The translations under genes were made by a program, and so were the position numbers. Shown here piece after piece: positions 42,376-50,728 of a stretch of DNA of 64,000 bases (position 1 is its first letter; each line of letters begins with the position of its first letter). The stretch is from positions 1 to 64,000 of the forward strand of contig JBBJNV010000013.1 in the NCBI GenBank assembly GCA_037721215.1, read 5' to 3'. The notes under the pieces were generated by a model. The model ran no database searches, was not told where the DNA came from, and worked only from the letters and a program-made list of their open reading frames with translations. The DNA is from Gemmatimonadaceae bacterium. GTDB lineage: Bacteria; Gemmatimonadota; Gemmatimonadetes; Gemmatimonadales; Gemmatimonadaceae.

Positions 42376-43506
42376 ATGGCTCAGACAAAGGATTTCTATG
42401 CGGTGATGGGCGTGCCATCCACCGCTTCGCAGGACGAGGTTAAAAAGGCCTACCGCAAGCTCGCGAAACGTTTTCATCCCGATGCCAATGCCAACGATCC
42501 CAAGGCAGCGGAGCGATTCAAGGAAATCTCGGAGGCTAACAACGTTCTCGGCGACGCCGCCAAGCGCAGACAGTATGATGAGATGCGCCGCCTCGGTGCG
42601 TTCAGTGGCTTCGGTGGCGCTGGCTCGCCGCGCGGTGGGTACTCGAGCAGGACGGCGGGTGCTCCGCCGGGTGCAGGCAACCCGAACTTCCAGGATTTCG
42701 ATATTGGGGGGCTGGGCGGCCTGGGTGATCTCTTTGGTTCGATTTTCGGCGGTGCGCGTGGCGGGGCCAGGCCGTCCGGTCCGCAGCGTGGGCAGAACGT
42801 CGAAACCCAGCTGGAGATTCCATTTCGTACCGCCGCCCGCGGTGCGAAGGTGCCAATAGATCTCGAAGTGACCGAGGAATGCTCGACGTGTCGTGGCAAC
42901 GGGGGCGCTGTGGGTGCCACGATGAGGGTCTGTCCTGAATGTTCAGGTCGTGGTGTTGTCTCGTTTGGACAGGGAGGGTTTGCGGTCAACCGGCCGTGTC
43001 CGCTCTGCCTTGGCCGCGGTCAGGTTCCGTCCCAGCGCTGTCCGACGTGCAATGGTGCCGGCGATGTGCGCACGCGCAAGAAAGTGCTGATTTCCGTACC
43101 GGCCGGCATTGACACCGGATCCAAGATCAGATTGAAGGGCCAGGGCGGAAAAGGCTCGAGCAACGGCCCCCCGGGCGATCTTCTGATCACATTCAGCGTC
43201 AAGGCGGACAAGTTCTTCCAACGCGAAGGGCTGGATGTGGTTGCCCCGTTGCCGCTCAACATTGCGCAGGCCACCCTGGGATCGAAGGTCAAGGTCACAT
43301 CTCTCGATGGCAAGCAGGTGCTGGTTCGCATTCCGCCTGGCACGGCTTCGGGCAAGCGTTTCAAGGTGCGTGGTCAGGGAATAGAGAAGGGCACCCTCAG
43401 GGGAGATCTCATCGTCGAAGTAAGGATCGAAGCGCCCGATAAACTTTCCGAGGAACAGGAGCGGATCATGAAAGAGTTTGCCGCCGCCGGAGACATGAAG
43501 TATTAG
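42376..43506 (+). CDS. dnaJ: Chaperone DnaJ
   Basis: Type I J-protein, 376 residues. J-domain with KDFYAVMGVPSTASQDEVKK and the HPD motif (KRFHPDANAND), a Gly/Phe-rich linker (GFGGAGSPRGG, GGLGGLGDLFGSIFGG), four CxxCxGxG-type zinc repeats (CSTCRGNG, CPECSGRG, CPLCLGRG, CPTCNGAG) and a C-terminal substrate-binding domain with LPLNIAQATLGSKVKV. It partners GrpE from the preceding gene. The M23 peptidase gene appears to begin inside its last codons. Confidence 0.97.
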   Translation: MAQTKDFYAVMGVPSTASQDEVKKAYRKLAKRFHPDANANDPKAAERFKEISEANNVLGDAAKRRQYDEMRRLGAFSGFGGAGSPRGGYSSRTAGAPPGAGNPNFQDFDIGGLGGLGDLFGSIFGGARGGARPSGPQRGQNVETQLEIPFRTAARGAKVPIDLEVTEECSTCRGNGGAVGATMRVCPECSGRGVVSFGQGGFAVNRPCPLCLGRGQVPSQRCPTCNGAGDVRTRKKVLISVPAGIDTGSKIRLKGQGGKGSSNGPPGDLLITFSVKADKFFQREGLDVVAPLPLNIAQATLGSKVKVTSLDGKQVLVRIPPGTASGKRFKVRGQGIEKGTLRGDLIVEVRIEAPDKLSEEQERIMKEFAAAGDMKY

Positions 43507-44290
43507 GGATCCCGGAGAACGTGCCATCGTCGCGACATTCGCCGGCGCTTTCCTGCTTGGTCTCGTCTACTCGACGAAGCCGAACACGGGCGAGACGGGC
43601 ATCACGCTCGCGCGCCGTGGCGATACGACAATCGTAGTCGACACGGGGGGTCCGGCGGCCACCGCCCGTGCAGAGAGCTTGACGACGGTCTCCCCCGATA
43701 CCGCGGCGGTATCTCCGAATTCTGGCGTCGCATCGATAACGGGTATGGCGCCGCCCGGGACCGGACTGCCGCCAACGCCACCCGCTGCGCTTTCCACGCC
43801 CGGCACCGCAGGATCATCATTTCCCGCCGTCGTACCATCCGACGTCGCCGCGCTTCGCGCCAAATCTCCGGTAATTCCCGTCACGGGCATCGCAAAAGAA
43901 AAGCTTGTCGACAGCTTCGATGATGCCCGCGGGCAAACGCGCCGTCACAATGCCATCGACATCATGGCCGCGCGGAACACGCCCGTGGTCGCGACAACTG
44001 ATGGCAGGATTCTCAAGCTGCACAACAGCAAGGCGGGCGGCCTCACCGTGTACGCAACCGATGTGACGAGCCGCTACATCTTTCTTTACGGGCATCTTGA
44101 CTCATATCGCCCGGGTCTCGCCGAAGGAGCGATTGTGAAACGTGGCGATGTCATCGGGTTCGTCGGCACCACCGGCAATGCGCAGCCGGCTGGTCCCCAT
44201 CTGCACTTCGCGATTACCCGGAGCGATAACGTGAAGGAATGGTGGAAGGGCACGCCGCTCAATCCCTTTCTGGTCTACAGGGGCAATTGA
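43502..44290 (+). CDS. M23 (LytM-type) peptidase, membrane-anchored, unusual start
   Basis: A zinc endopeptidase of the M23 family, cutting peptidoglycan peptide bridges. The catalytic domain has RRHNAIDIMAARNTPVVA (HxxxD), TDGRILKLH, YGHLDSYRPGLAEGA, GFVGTTGNA and HLHFAITR (HxH). Upstream are a Pro/Ser-rich linker and one hydrophobic segment (IVATFAGAFLLGLVYS), so it is anchored. The open frame reaches back only to 43499 and contains no ATG/GTG upstream of this segment. ATT 43502 has GGAG nine bases upstream; ATC 43526 has GGAG eight upstream; a frameshift at the dnaJ junction is also possible. N-terminus therefore uncertain. Confidence 0.8.
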   Translation: MRDPGERAIVATFAGAFLLGLVYSTKPNTGETGITLARRGDTTIVVDTGGPAATARAESLTTVSPDTAAVSPNSGVASITGMAPPGTGLPPTPPAALSTPGTAGSSFPAVVPSDVAALRAKSPVIPVTGIAKEKLVDSFDDARGQTRRHNAIDIMAARNTPVVATTDGRILKLHNSKAGGLTVYATDVTSRYIFLYGHLDSYRPGLAEGAIVKRGDVIGFVGTTGNAQPAGPHLHFAITRSDNVKEWWKGTPLNPFLVYRGN

Positions 44291-44312
44291 ACAGAGGAGC
44301 AGTGCTTCCGGA

Positions 44313-45422
44313 TCAGGCAGCGAGAATGGGCAAGGGTGAGCGAAAGCGCACATTACCTGGCACAGCTTCGATGAAAGCGCCCCCCAGCACGCGTTCGCCG
44401 TCGTAAAGCACTACTGACTGGCCTGGCGAAATAGCAGACACCGCCTCCTCGAGGGCAATCTCGATTTCGTCTGTCCCCGCTCTGATGAGCACCCCTGCTG
44501 CGAGCGATGCGCGATGCCGCACGCGTACGAGAACGGATGACCCGCAGGGTGGCTCATCGACGAGCCAGTTCACCTGCCGCGCGATTATTCCGCGACCCAG
44601 AAGCTCGTCGCGCGGTCCGATAACCACAGCGCGGTCGGCGGGCCGGATCGCAATAACATACATCGGAATGCGGAAGCCGCCGGGCAGACCGCGGCGCTGG
44701 CCGACGGTGTAGCGCGCGAAGCCGTCGTGCTCGCCAACCTGACGGCCATCGGAAGTCACTACCGGCCCGCGGGTCAGCGCTGGAGCATCGTCACCGAGCT
44801 TCTCACGCAGAATGCGAACGTAGTCGCCATCGGGAACAAAACAGATTTCCTGGCTCTCCGGCTTGTCGGCTACGAGTGATAACCCGAGCGTTCTGGCAAG
44901 CTCGCGCGTTTCGGCCTTTGTCGACTCCCCAATTGGCAAAAGCATTCGCGAGAGAACCGCGCGATCGATTCCCCAAAGGAAATAGGTCTGGTCCTTGTTG
45001 TCGTCGCGCCCTCGGCTCAGGACGCCATTACCGACCCGGGCGTAATGGCCAGTGGCAATCCACCGAGCGTCGATTGCGTCTGCTTTTTTCACAAGATCGC
45101 GAAACTTCGTAAACGTGTTACAGCGGACGCATGGAATGGGGGTGCGACCGCGGGCGTACTCGTCGACAAAATCATCGATCACGTCATGACCGAACTTTGT
45201 CTCGAGATTGATGACGTAATGAGGCACGCCGAGCTTCTCGCACACCCGGCGCGCATCATTGACTGAATCGAGAGAACAGCACGGCCGGTCGGGGACGTCT
45301 TCCCCATGGCAGAAGAGCTTCATGGTCGCGCCAACGACATCGTACCCCTGCGCGACGAGCAGCGCAGCAGCCACCGACGAATCGACGCCGCCCGACATTG
45401 CCACAAGAACGCGATCGCTCAT
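44313..45422 (-). CDS. mnmA: tRNA-specific 2-thiouridylase MnmA
   Basis: Thiolates U34 of tRNA for Lys, Glu and Gln. The 369-residue protein has the PP-loop MSGGVDSSVAAALL, catalytic cysteines in CVRCNTFTKF and QEICFVPDGDY, GHYARVGNG, DQTYFLWGI and the C-terminal beta-barrel. The ATG start overlaps the stop of the upstream cysteine desulfurase (ATGA), which supplies the persulfide sulfur, so the sulfur donor and the acceptor enzyme are encoded together. In-frame upstream sequence is a shadow of that gene. Confidence 0.96.
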   Translation of the reverse strand: MSDRVLVAMSGGVDSSVAAALLVAQGYDVVGATMKLFCHGEDVPDRPCCSLDSVNDARRVCEKLGVPHYVINLETKFGHDVIDDFVDEYARGRTPIPCVRCNTFTKFRDLVKKADAIDARWIATGHYARVGNGVLSRGRDDNKDQTYFLWGIDRAVLSRMLLPIGESTKAETRELARTLGLSLVADKPESQEICFVPDGDYVRILREKLGDDAPALTRGPVVTSDGRQVGEHDGFARYTVGQRRGLPGGFRIPMYVIAIRPADRAVVIGPRDELLGRGIIARQVNWLVDEPPCGSSVLVRVRHRASLAAGVLIRAGTDEIEIALEEAVSAISPGQSVVLYDGERVLGGAFIEAVPGNVRFRSPLPILAA

Positions 45423-46585
45423 TGTCCACTCCCAGACACGCGCCGCGCCTTGTCGACAAGGGCGGGAAACACTTCCGCGACGCGAGCGACGCACGCATCA
45501 GTGGTCAGTGCGCCAAGGCTCATCCGTATGGCCGCACCGGCCAGGCCTGGCTGCACCCCCATTGCAAGCAACACATGCGAAGGCGAGATACTTCCGCTCT
45601 GACAGGCAGATCCGCCAGATGCGGCGATGCCCTGGAGGTCGAGCGCCATGAGCAGCGACTCGCTGTCAGTGCCGGGGACCGACACGCTTACGATATGGTG
45701 CGCGCGATCAGCGTTCCGCCCGTGAATGACGGCGTCGGGTATGCGTTCCAGGATGGCCCGTTCGAGCGCGTCACGCATTGCCAGAAGTCGCGCACTTTCG
45801 CTTTCCTGTTCGGCAAGAGTGATTTCGGCCGCTTCAGCAAGACCGACGGCGAAGGCAACGTTCTCAGTCCCCGGTCGCCGGCCGCGATTCTGAAGGCCAC
45901 CGTGCATCAGCGGCTCGAGTTTGGTGCTACGCCGTATGAAAACGGCACCAATCCCCTTGGGCGCACCAATCTTGTGACCGGATATCGACAGCACATCGAA
46001 TCGTTGAGTCCGGGAATCGATCGACACCTTCCCGAATGCCTGGACCGCGTCGGTGTGCATGAGCGTTCCCCTCCCGGCAGCACGGTCGGCAAGTCGCGCG
46101 ATCGGCTGAATGGTGCCGGTTTCGTTGTTGACCCACATCACTGAACAGATGGCAACGTCATCGCGGACGGCCGCATCAAACGACGCATCGCTGACTACAC
46201 CGTTCTGGTCAACAGCAACGAACCGCTCTTCCGCGCCCTCGCGCACAGCCTGATGCGCGGCGCCGAGGATCGCCTTGTGTTCGATCGGCGTCGTTGCAAT
46301 TGCGTTTCGTCCCTCTGGGCGACGCAAGCGCCACGCGCCAAGAATCGCGAGGTTGCCGCCTTCGGTTCCGCCGGATGTAAAGCATATCTCATCTGCATGC
46401 GCACCCAGGCAGCCAGCCACGCGTTCGCGCGCCTCGTCGAGCGCGACGCGGGCTTCGCGACCCCAGTGGTGGGAGCTCGAGGGATTACCAAAACATGCAC
46501 CAAAGAAAGGCTGCATTGCTTCCGCAACCTCGCGTCGCACCGGTGTCGTAGCTGCATGGTCGAGATATATCCGCGGGGCACTCAT
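45419..46585 (-). CDS. Cysteine desulfurase (IscS/NifS-type)
   Basis: A PLP enzyme that converts cysteine to alanine and a protein persulfide for iron-sulfur clusters and tRNA thiolation. The 388-residue product has YLDHAATTPVRREV, the PLP-site SGGTEGGN, VNNETGTIQPI, the Schiff-base lysine in LSISGHKIGAPKGIGA, RRPGTEN and the mobile active-site loop SGGSACQSGSISPSHVLLA carrying the catalytic Cys. It is coupled to mnmA and lacks adjacent iscU or nifU, so tRNA thiolation may be its main job (inference). Confidence 0.95.
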   Translation of the reverse strand: MSAPRIYLDHAATTPVRREVAEAMQPFFGACFGNPSSSHHWGREARVALDEARERVAGCLGAHADEICFTSGGTEGGNLAILGAWRLRRPEGRNAIATTPIEHKAILGAAHQAVREGAEERFVAVDQNGVVSDASFDAAVRDDVAICSVMWVNNETGTIQPIARLADRAAGRGTLMHTDAVQAFGKVSIDSRTQRFDVLSISGHKIGAPKGIGAVFIRRSTKLEPLMHGGLQNRGRRPGTENVAFAVGLAEAAEITLAEQESESARLLAMRDALERAILERIPDAVIHGRNADRAHHIVSVSVPGTDSESLLMALDLQGIAASGGSACQSGSISPSHVLLAMGVQPGLAGAAIRMSLGALTTDACVARVAEVFPALVDKARRVSGSGQ

Positions 46586-46641
46586 GCTAAAAAAGCTAAA
46601 CCGGCGGCGGTGAAGGGGCGAGACTCGGCACCGGCAGCGAG

Positions 46642-47382
46642 CTAACCCTTGTAAAAACCGCCGCGAATCGCCCAGAGATCGGGGAAGAATTTCTGCGATA
46701 TGGTACGCTGCAGATACCGCGCGCCAAGTGTTCCCCCGGTACCTCCGACATCAGGGCCGATGATCCGTTCGACAAGCTGGACGTGAAGAAACCGCCACAT
46801 TGCGAACCCCTGTTCATACTCCAGCAGGCCTTCTGCGAGCATCTGCATGGGACGATGTTGCTCGTCGGCGTAGATGTCCGCCAGTGTTGCCCCGCTGGCG
46901 GTGATCAGATTGATGAATTGCGTCTGAAGCGGCGGCCGCTCAAGTGCGCGCTGGACGATTGGCGGAATGCCACCGTGGTCTTCCAGAACCTGGATGAAAT
47001 GTGGATCGCGCAGGCCAGACACAGCCTCGATTGCCCGAAACTGCCCGCTCTGTGACCCGCTGGAAGTGCCAAGGTATCCGCGAAACTGGGCGAAGTGTTG
47101 TGGCGGCAGCGTTTCCAGCGCTGAGAGCTGCGACGTGACGATGCGAACGAGCGCGTTCACTCTCCTGATGGATGTCAATCCTCCAAGGGTATCGTTCGCA
47201 TCGAACCGGTCGTTGAGACCGCTCAACTCGTGCAGTATCAACTTGAACCACAACTCGCTCGCCTGGTGAACGACGATGAACAACAACTCATCGGGATGCT
47301 CCGGGCTGGACCGAAGGCGCTGAAGCGATAGCAGCTCATCCAGGGCGAGATATGACCCGTAGGTGACTTCTGATTCGCTCAA
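46642..47382 (-). CDS. kynA: Tryptophan 2,3-dioxygenase
   Basis: Haem dioxygenase that opens the tryptophan indole ring to N-formylkynurenine. The 246-residue product is slightly shorter than typical 260-280-residue bacterial enzymes. Motifs: LTYGSYL-like VTYGSYLALDELL, FIVVHQASELWFKLILHE (distal His region), FAQFRGYLGTSSGSQSGQFR (substrate-binding Arg and Ser), MWRFLHVQLVERIIG (proximal His) and GTGGTLGARYLQ. The TTG start overlaps the stop of the deacetylase-like gene (TTGA). No kynurenine formamidase or kynureninase is visible here. Confidence 0.94.
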   Translation of the reverse strand: MSESEVTYGSYLALDELLSLQRLRSSPEHPDELLFIVVHQASELWFKLILHELSGLNDRFDANDTLGGLTSIRRVNALVRIVTSQLSALETLPPQHFAQFRGYLGTSSGSQSGQFRAIEAVSGLRDPHFIQVLEDHGGIPPIVQRALERPPLQTQFINLITASGATLADIYADEQHRPMQMLAEGLLEYEQGFAMWRFLHVQLVERIIGPDVGGTGGTLGARYLQRTISQKFFPDLWAIRGGFYKG

Positions 47383-48098
47383 AACGTAGACACCTCGAGT
47401 GCGGCAATGTCGTCGCAGCGCATTGTCTCGCTGGTGAAAAACGGTTCACCATACTTTGTCCGGATCAGAGACCCGTAGTGCGCTGCCTGATGCCGGATGA
47501 TGTCGTAGAGGGGTTCGCCGTTCGGATATACTTCACCCGCCTGAACGGCGTCATCGAACTGTGAGGAATAACACTTGATAGCCTCCAGTTTTCGTTCGAA
47601 TGCATCCGTGATGTCGACGACAAAAGTGGGTTTGACGGAGTCTTCGCGGTAAGCCAGTGAATGCACGACCTTCCTTGGACGGTGCGCCGGAGTGTCCGGC
47701 TCGATTTTCTGGAGCCCGGCGATGAAGCAGGCGTCCCTGACGAGCGCCGCCGTCGCCGCATGGTCCGGATGCCGGCCATTGACCGACGGAGCGATTACGA
47801 CGGCCGGAGCGAATCGCCTGATGGCAACTGCCAGCAGTGCTCTCGTCTCCGGAGAGTTGACGATGCCGGCGTCCGGTAGACCGAGGTTTTCACGAGCAGT
47901 TACTCCCAGAATTTCCGCAGCCTTCGATGCTTCCTCTCCACGAATCTCAGCGGATCCACGGGTTCCCAACTCTCCGGCTGTGAGATCGATGATTGCCGTC
48001 CGCCGTCCGAGCATCGCCGCGCGAATGAGCGTGCCTCCGCAGGTCAGCTCGACGTCATCCCGGTGCGGACCGATCGCGAGGATGTCTACCTTTGGCAT
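47379..48098 (-). CDS. PIG-L family deacetylase, BshB1-like
   Basis: A zinc deacetylase of the PIG-L/LmbE fold, 239 residues. It opens MPKVDILAIGPHRDDVELTCGG, where the usual PHPDD zinc motif reads PHRDD, and has the family TAGELGTRG, PDAGI, VIAPSVNGRHPDHAATAALVRDA (catalytic His pair) and YGSLIRTKYGEPF at the end. These features match BshB1, which removes the acetyl group from GlcNAc-malate in bacillithiol synthesis. bshA and bshC are not seen in this window. It shares bases with the start of tryptophan dioxygenase. An in-frame ATG 13 codons upstream is less likely. Confidence 0.88.
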   Translation of the reverse strand: MPKVDILAIGPHRDDVELTCGGTLIRAAMLGRRTAIIDLTAGELGTRGSAEIRGEEASKAAEILGVTARENLGLPDAGIVNSPETRALLAVAIRRFAPAVVIAPSVNGRHPDHAATAALVRDACFIAGLQKIEPDTPAHRPRKVVHSLAYREDSVKPTFVVDITDAFERKLEAIKCYSSQFDDAVQAGEVYPNGEPLYDIIRHQAAHYGSLIRTKYGEPFFTSETMRCDDIAALEVSTF

Positions 48099-48183
48099 GC
48101 GAGCGAATATAGCGGGGGCGGAATGGACGCGCTTCACTTGTCGCGGCCAGCATGTGCTTTACTCGAGTGGTGGAGAACGCGAG

Positions 48184-49425
48184 CTACTCGTGCCGCAATG
48201 CCTCGATTGGATCGAGACGTGCTGCCCGCCTCGCCGGTACCATGCCAAAGACGATGCCGATTCCCACCGACACCGTTACCGCGACGACGGTAAGCGTAAC
48301 TGGAACTCCTGCGTCGATGCCCATGAACGCGGTCACCAGCTTCCCGAGCGACAGCCCGACGACGATCCCGATAATCCCTCCGATACCCGTGAGCGTGGCC
48401 GCCTCGACGAGGAACTGCAGCAGTATCTCACGCTGCGTCGCGCCCAGCGCTTTGCGAACGCCAATCTCACGCGTGCGATTAGTGACCGACACCATCATGA
48501 TCGCCATCACGCCGATTCCGCCGACCATCAGGCCGACACTGGAAAGCACGATCATGACCAGAAAAAATACCCCGGTGATCTTGTTGAACGTGTCGAGAAT
48601 CTGATCCTGAGTGATCAGGTCGAAACTGTTGAGGTCAGCGGGCCTCAGCCGGCGCATCTCCCGCAGCGCGATCGTCACCGCTTCGTGGGCGCGGGCGGCG
48701 GTCACTCCTTTCCTGGGCTTTACCGGGATGAACACCGCGTTCGTCTTGTCGAGCTGGAACTGGTGATCGAGCATCTGATAAGGAATGATTGCACCGATGT
48801 TCTGGCCGGGCGGCTCGAAAATGTTGCCTGCTTTCTGGTAAATGCCGATCACCTGCGCCGGACGTCCTCCCACACGGAGCGATTTGCCGACAGGATTCTC
48901 GCGTCCGAATACTTTCCGCGCCGCATCCTCCTCGAGTACCGCCACCGCGGCGCCACTGCCAAGTTCCGGCCGTGTGAACCATCGTCCGTCAACGAGGTCA
49001 CCGCCCTGAATCTCGACGAATCCTTCGTCGGCCCCCTGAATCATGAGATTCTGAGTGCGCTCACCTTTGTATTCTAAACGCCCCTGCGCCTGACCCCAGA
49101 TTGCGGAATACGCTACTTCAGGCAGCTCGCGGATGCGCTGCGCTTCGGCATCGGACAGGTCTGGCCGGATACGGATGTACGCCGGCAGATTATTCGGATC
49201 GACCGGCGTCTGGGAAAACGCCTTCACCACATAGAAGGTCGTCGGTCCGGCAATTTCGAGCGTTCGAACTATCTGGTCCTTGATCCCCTGGACGATCGCG
49301 GCCATCATCATCACGGTGGCGACGCCGATTACGACGCCGAGAATTGTCAGTCCCGATCTCAGCGTGTTGGCGCGGAGGGTGTCGAGCGCGACGACTACAT
49401 TGCTGCGAATATTCAGAGCGATCAT
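48184..49425 (-). CDS. MacB-like ABC transporter permease, B-type (copy 2)
   Basis: A 413-residue permease with one N-terminal helix (RSGLTILGVVIGVATVMMMAAIVQGI), a large periplasmic MacB-PCD-type domain (SDAEAQRIRELPEVAYSAIW, GGDLVDGRWFTRPELGSGAA) and three C-terminal helices (GVFFLVMIVLSSVGLMVGG, REIGVRKALGATQREILLQF, IVFGMVPARRAARLDPIEAL). The start ATG overlaps the stop of the preceding permease (TGATG). It resembles the permease at 50729 more than its immediate neighbour, giving the A-B-A-B pattern. It lacks the fused ATPase of true MacB and presumably uses the ATPase at 53238. Confidence 0.9.
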   Translation of the reverse strand: MIALNIRSNVVVALDTLRANTLRSGLTILGVVIGVATVMMMAAIVQGIKDQIVRTLEIAGPTTFYVVKAFSQTPVDPNNLPAYIRIRPDLSDAEAQRIRELPEVAYSAIWGQAQGRLEYKGERTQNLMIQGADEGFVEIQGGDLVDGRWFTRPELGSGAAVAVLEEDAARKVFGRENPVGKSLRVGGRPAQVIGIYQKAGNIFEPPGQNIGAIIPYQMLDHQFQLDKTNAVFIPVKPRKGVTAARAHEAVTIALREMRRLRPADLNSFDLITQDQILDTFNKITGVFFLVMIVLSSVGLMVGGIGVMAIMMVSVTNRTREIGVRKALGATQREILLQFLVEAATLTGIGGIIGIVVGLSLGKLVTAFMGIDAGVPVTLTVVAVTVSVGIGIVFGMVPARRAARLDPIEALRHE

Positions 49426-50666
49426 CACTCGGCGCGAAGGGCTGCGATAGGATCGAGCCTCGCCGCACGCGAGGCCGGATAGACGCCGAATATCACCCCC
49501 ACGCCGGCACCCAGCGCGAGCGCGAGTGAAACCGACCAAGTGCTGATGCGAGCCGGCAACGGCGACGCAAACGCAATCAGCGTTGCCAACCCCCACCCAG
49601 CGGCGACGCCCATCAAGCCACCCGCCGTCGCGAGCACGATTGCCTCCGCCAGAAACTGGCGCCTGATATCGCGGCGCGTTGCACCAAGCGCTTTTCGAAC
49701 GCCGATCTCGCGCGTGCGCTCGCTCACCGACATCAACATGATATTCATTATGACAATTCCTCCGACAACGATGCCGATGGCAACCATTGCTGGAATGACG
49801 GCAAACAGAATCCGCGTGAGGTTTCGCCAGAAAGCGACGAGAGCGTCGGCGGTTTCGATCGTGTAGTCGCTCTCCTGTCCGGGCCGCAGTCGGTGAGCCA
49901 TACGCATGGCGCCATCCGCCAGTGCCATCCCCCCGGCAACGTCGTCAGCGGAAGCCATTTTCACCGATACCGTCGTTGTCTTCCGGCGGCCGTAGAGCGA
50001 TTCAAACGTGGTGAGTGGTAGCAGCGCAAAGCCATCGAAGGATTGTCCCAGCACGCGCCCCTTCCTGGCAACCACGCCTATTACGGTAAAGTGAGAGCCG
50101 TGGATGCGGATATCCCGGCCAACCGGGTTTGTCTGCTCAAACAGCTTTTCGGCGACATCTGCACCGACGACTGCAACCGGGCGCCGCTCGCGAACGTCGA
50201 GGTCGGAAAGCGGACGACCGCTGGCGAATGAGTAATCCTGAACTACCTGGTAGGGAGCAGTGACGCCAAACACGGCAACGTCGCCAAGGGTGCGGTCACT
50301 CCAGGCAACGTCAGCCATTGGCGTAGGCCATCCGGACTGAAGGCTGACGGCCACTGCGTTTGGCACGGCGTCGATGACGGCTTTTGCATCATCCTCGGTA
50401 ATCCGCGGCCGTTTCTGGATGCGCCGGTACTCCTCGTCATCGAATAACCCTACCTGCAACGGCGAGCGCCGGACCTGAAACGAATTCTGGCCGATCAGAG
50501 CGCCCGCCAGATTCTCAGTCACATACGCGTTCATGCCCTGGATGATGGCGACCACAGCGACGAGGAATGTGACCGAAACGATGATGCCGAGGAGGGTAAA
50601 AAACGATCTCAGTTTGTTAGCTCGAATTTCACCGATCGCGGCGAGGATCACATCGGTGAATCGCAT
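49425..50666 (-). CDS. MacB-like ABC transporter permease, A-type (copy 2)
   Basis: A 413-residue FtsX/MacB-type permease. N-terminal KLRSFFTLLGIIVSVTFLVAVVAII is the first helix, followed by a long periplasmic domain (PNAVAVSLQSGWP, VDAD-like strands, GRPLSDLDVRERRPVAVVGA) and three C-terminal helices with REIGVRKALGATRRDI and the ending VIFGVYPASRAARLDPIAAL. Its best internal match is the permease at 52000-53238 (shared SFFTLLG, VYPASRA, LDPI). It is separated by 62 bases from the upstream B-type gene and overlaps the downstream one. Confidence 0.9.
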   Translation of the reverse strand: MRFTDVILAAIGEIRANKLRSFFTLLGIIVSVTFLVAVVAIIQGMNAYVTENLAGALIGQNSFQVRRSPLQVGLFDDEEYRRIQKRPRITEDDAKAVIDAVPNAVAVSLQSGWPTPMADVAWSDRTLGDVAVFGVTAPYQVVQDYSFASGRPLSDLDVRERRPVAVVGADVAEKLFEQTNPVGRDIRIHGSHFTVIGVVARKGRVLGQSFDGFALLPLTTFESLYGRRKTTTVSVKMASADDVAGGMALADGAMRMAHRLRPGQESDYTIETADALVAFWRNLTRILFAVIPAMVAIGIVVGGIVIMNIMLMSVSERTREIGVRKALGATRRDIRRQFLAEAIVLATAGGLMGVAAGWGLATLIAFASPLPARISTWSVSLALALGAGVGVIFGVYPASRAARLDPIAALRAE

Positions 50667-50728
50667 TGCCCAAAGATGGAAGCCGATCTGACGCTACAAC
50701 AGGGAAGCCGCAATCGCGGCCCGCTTCG

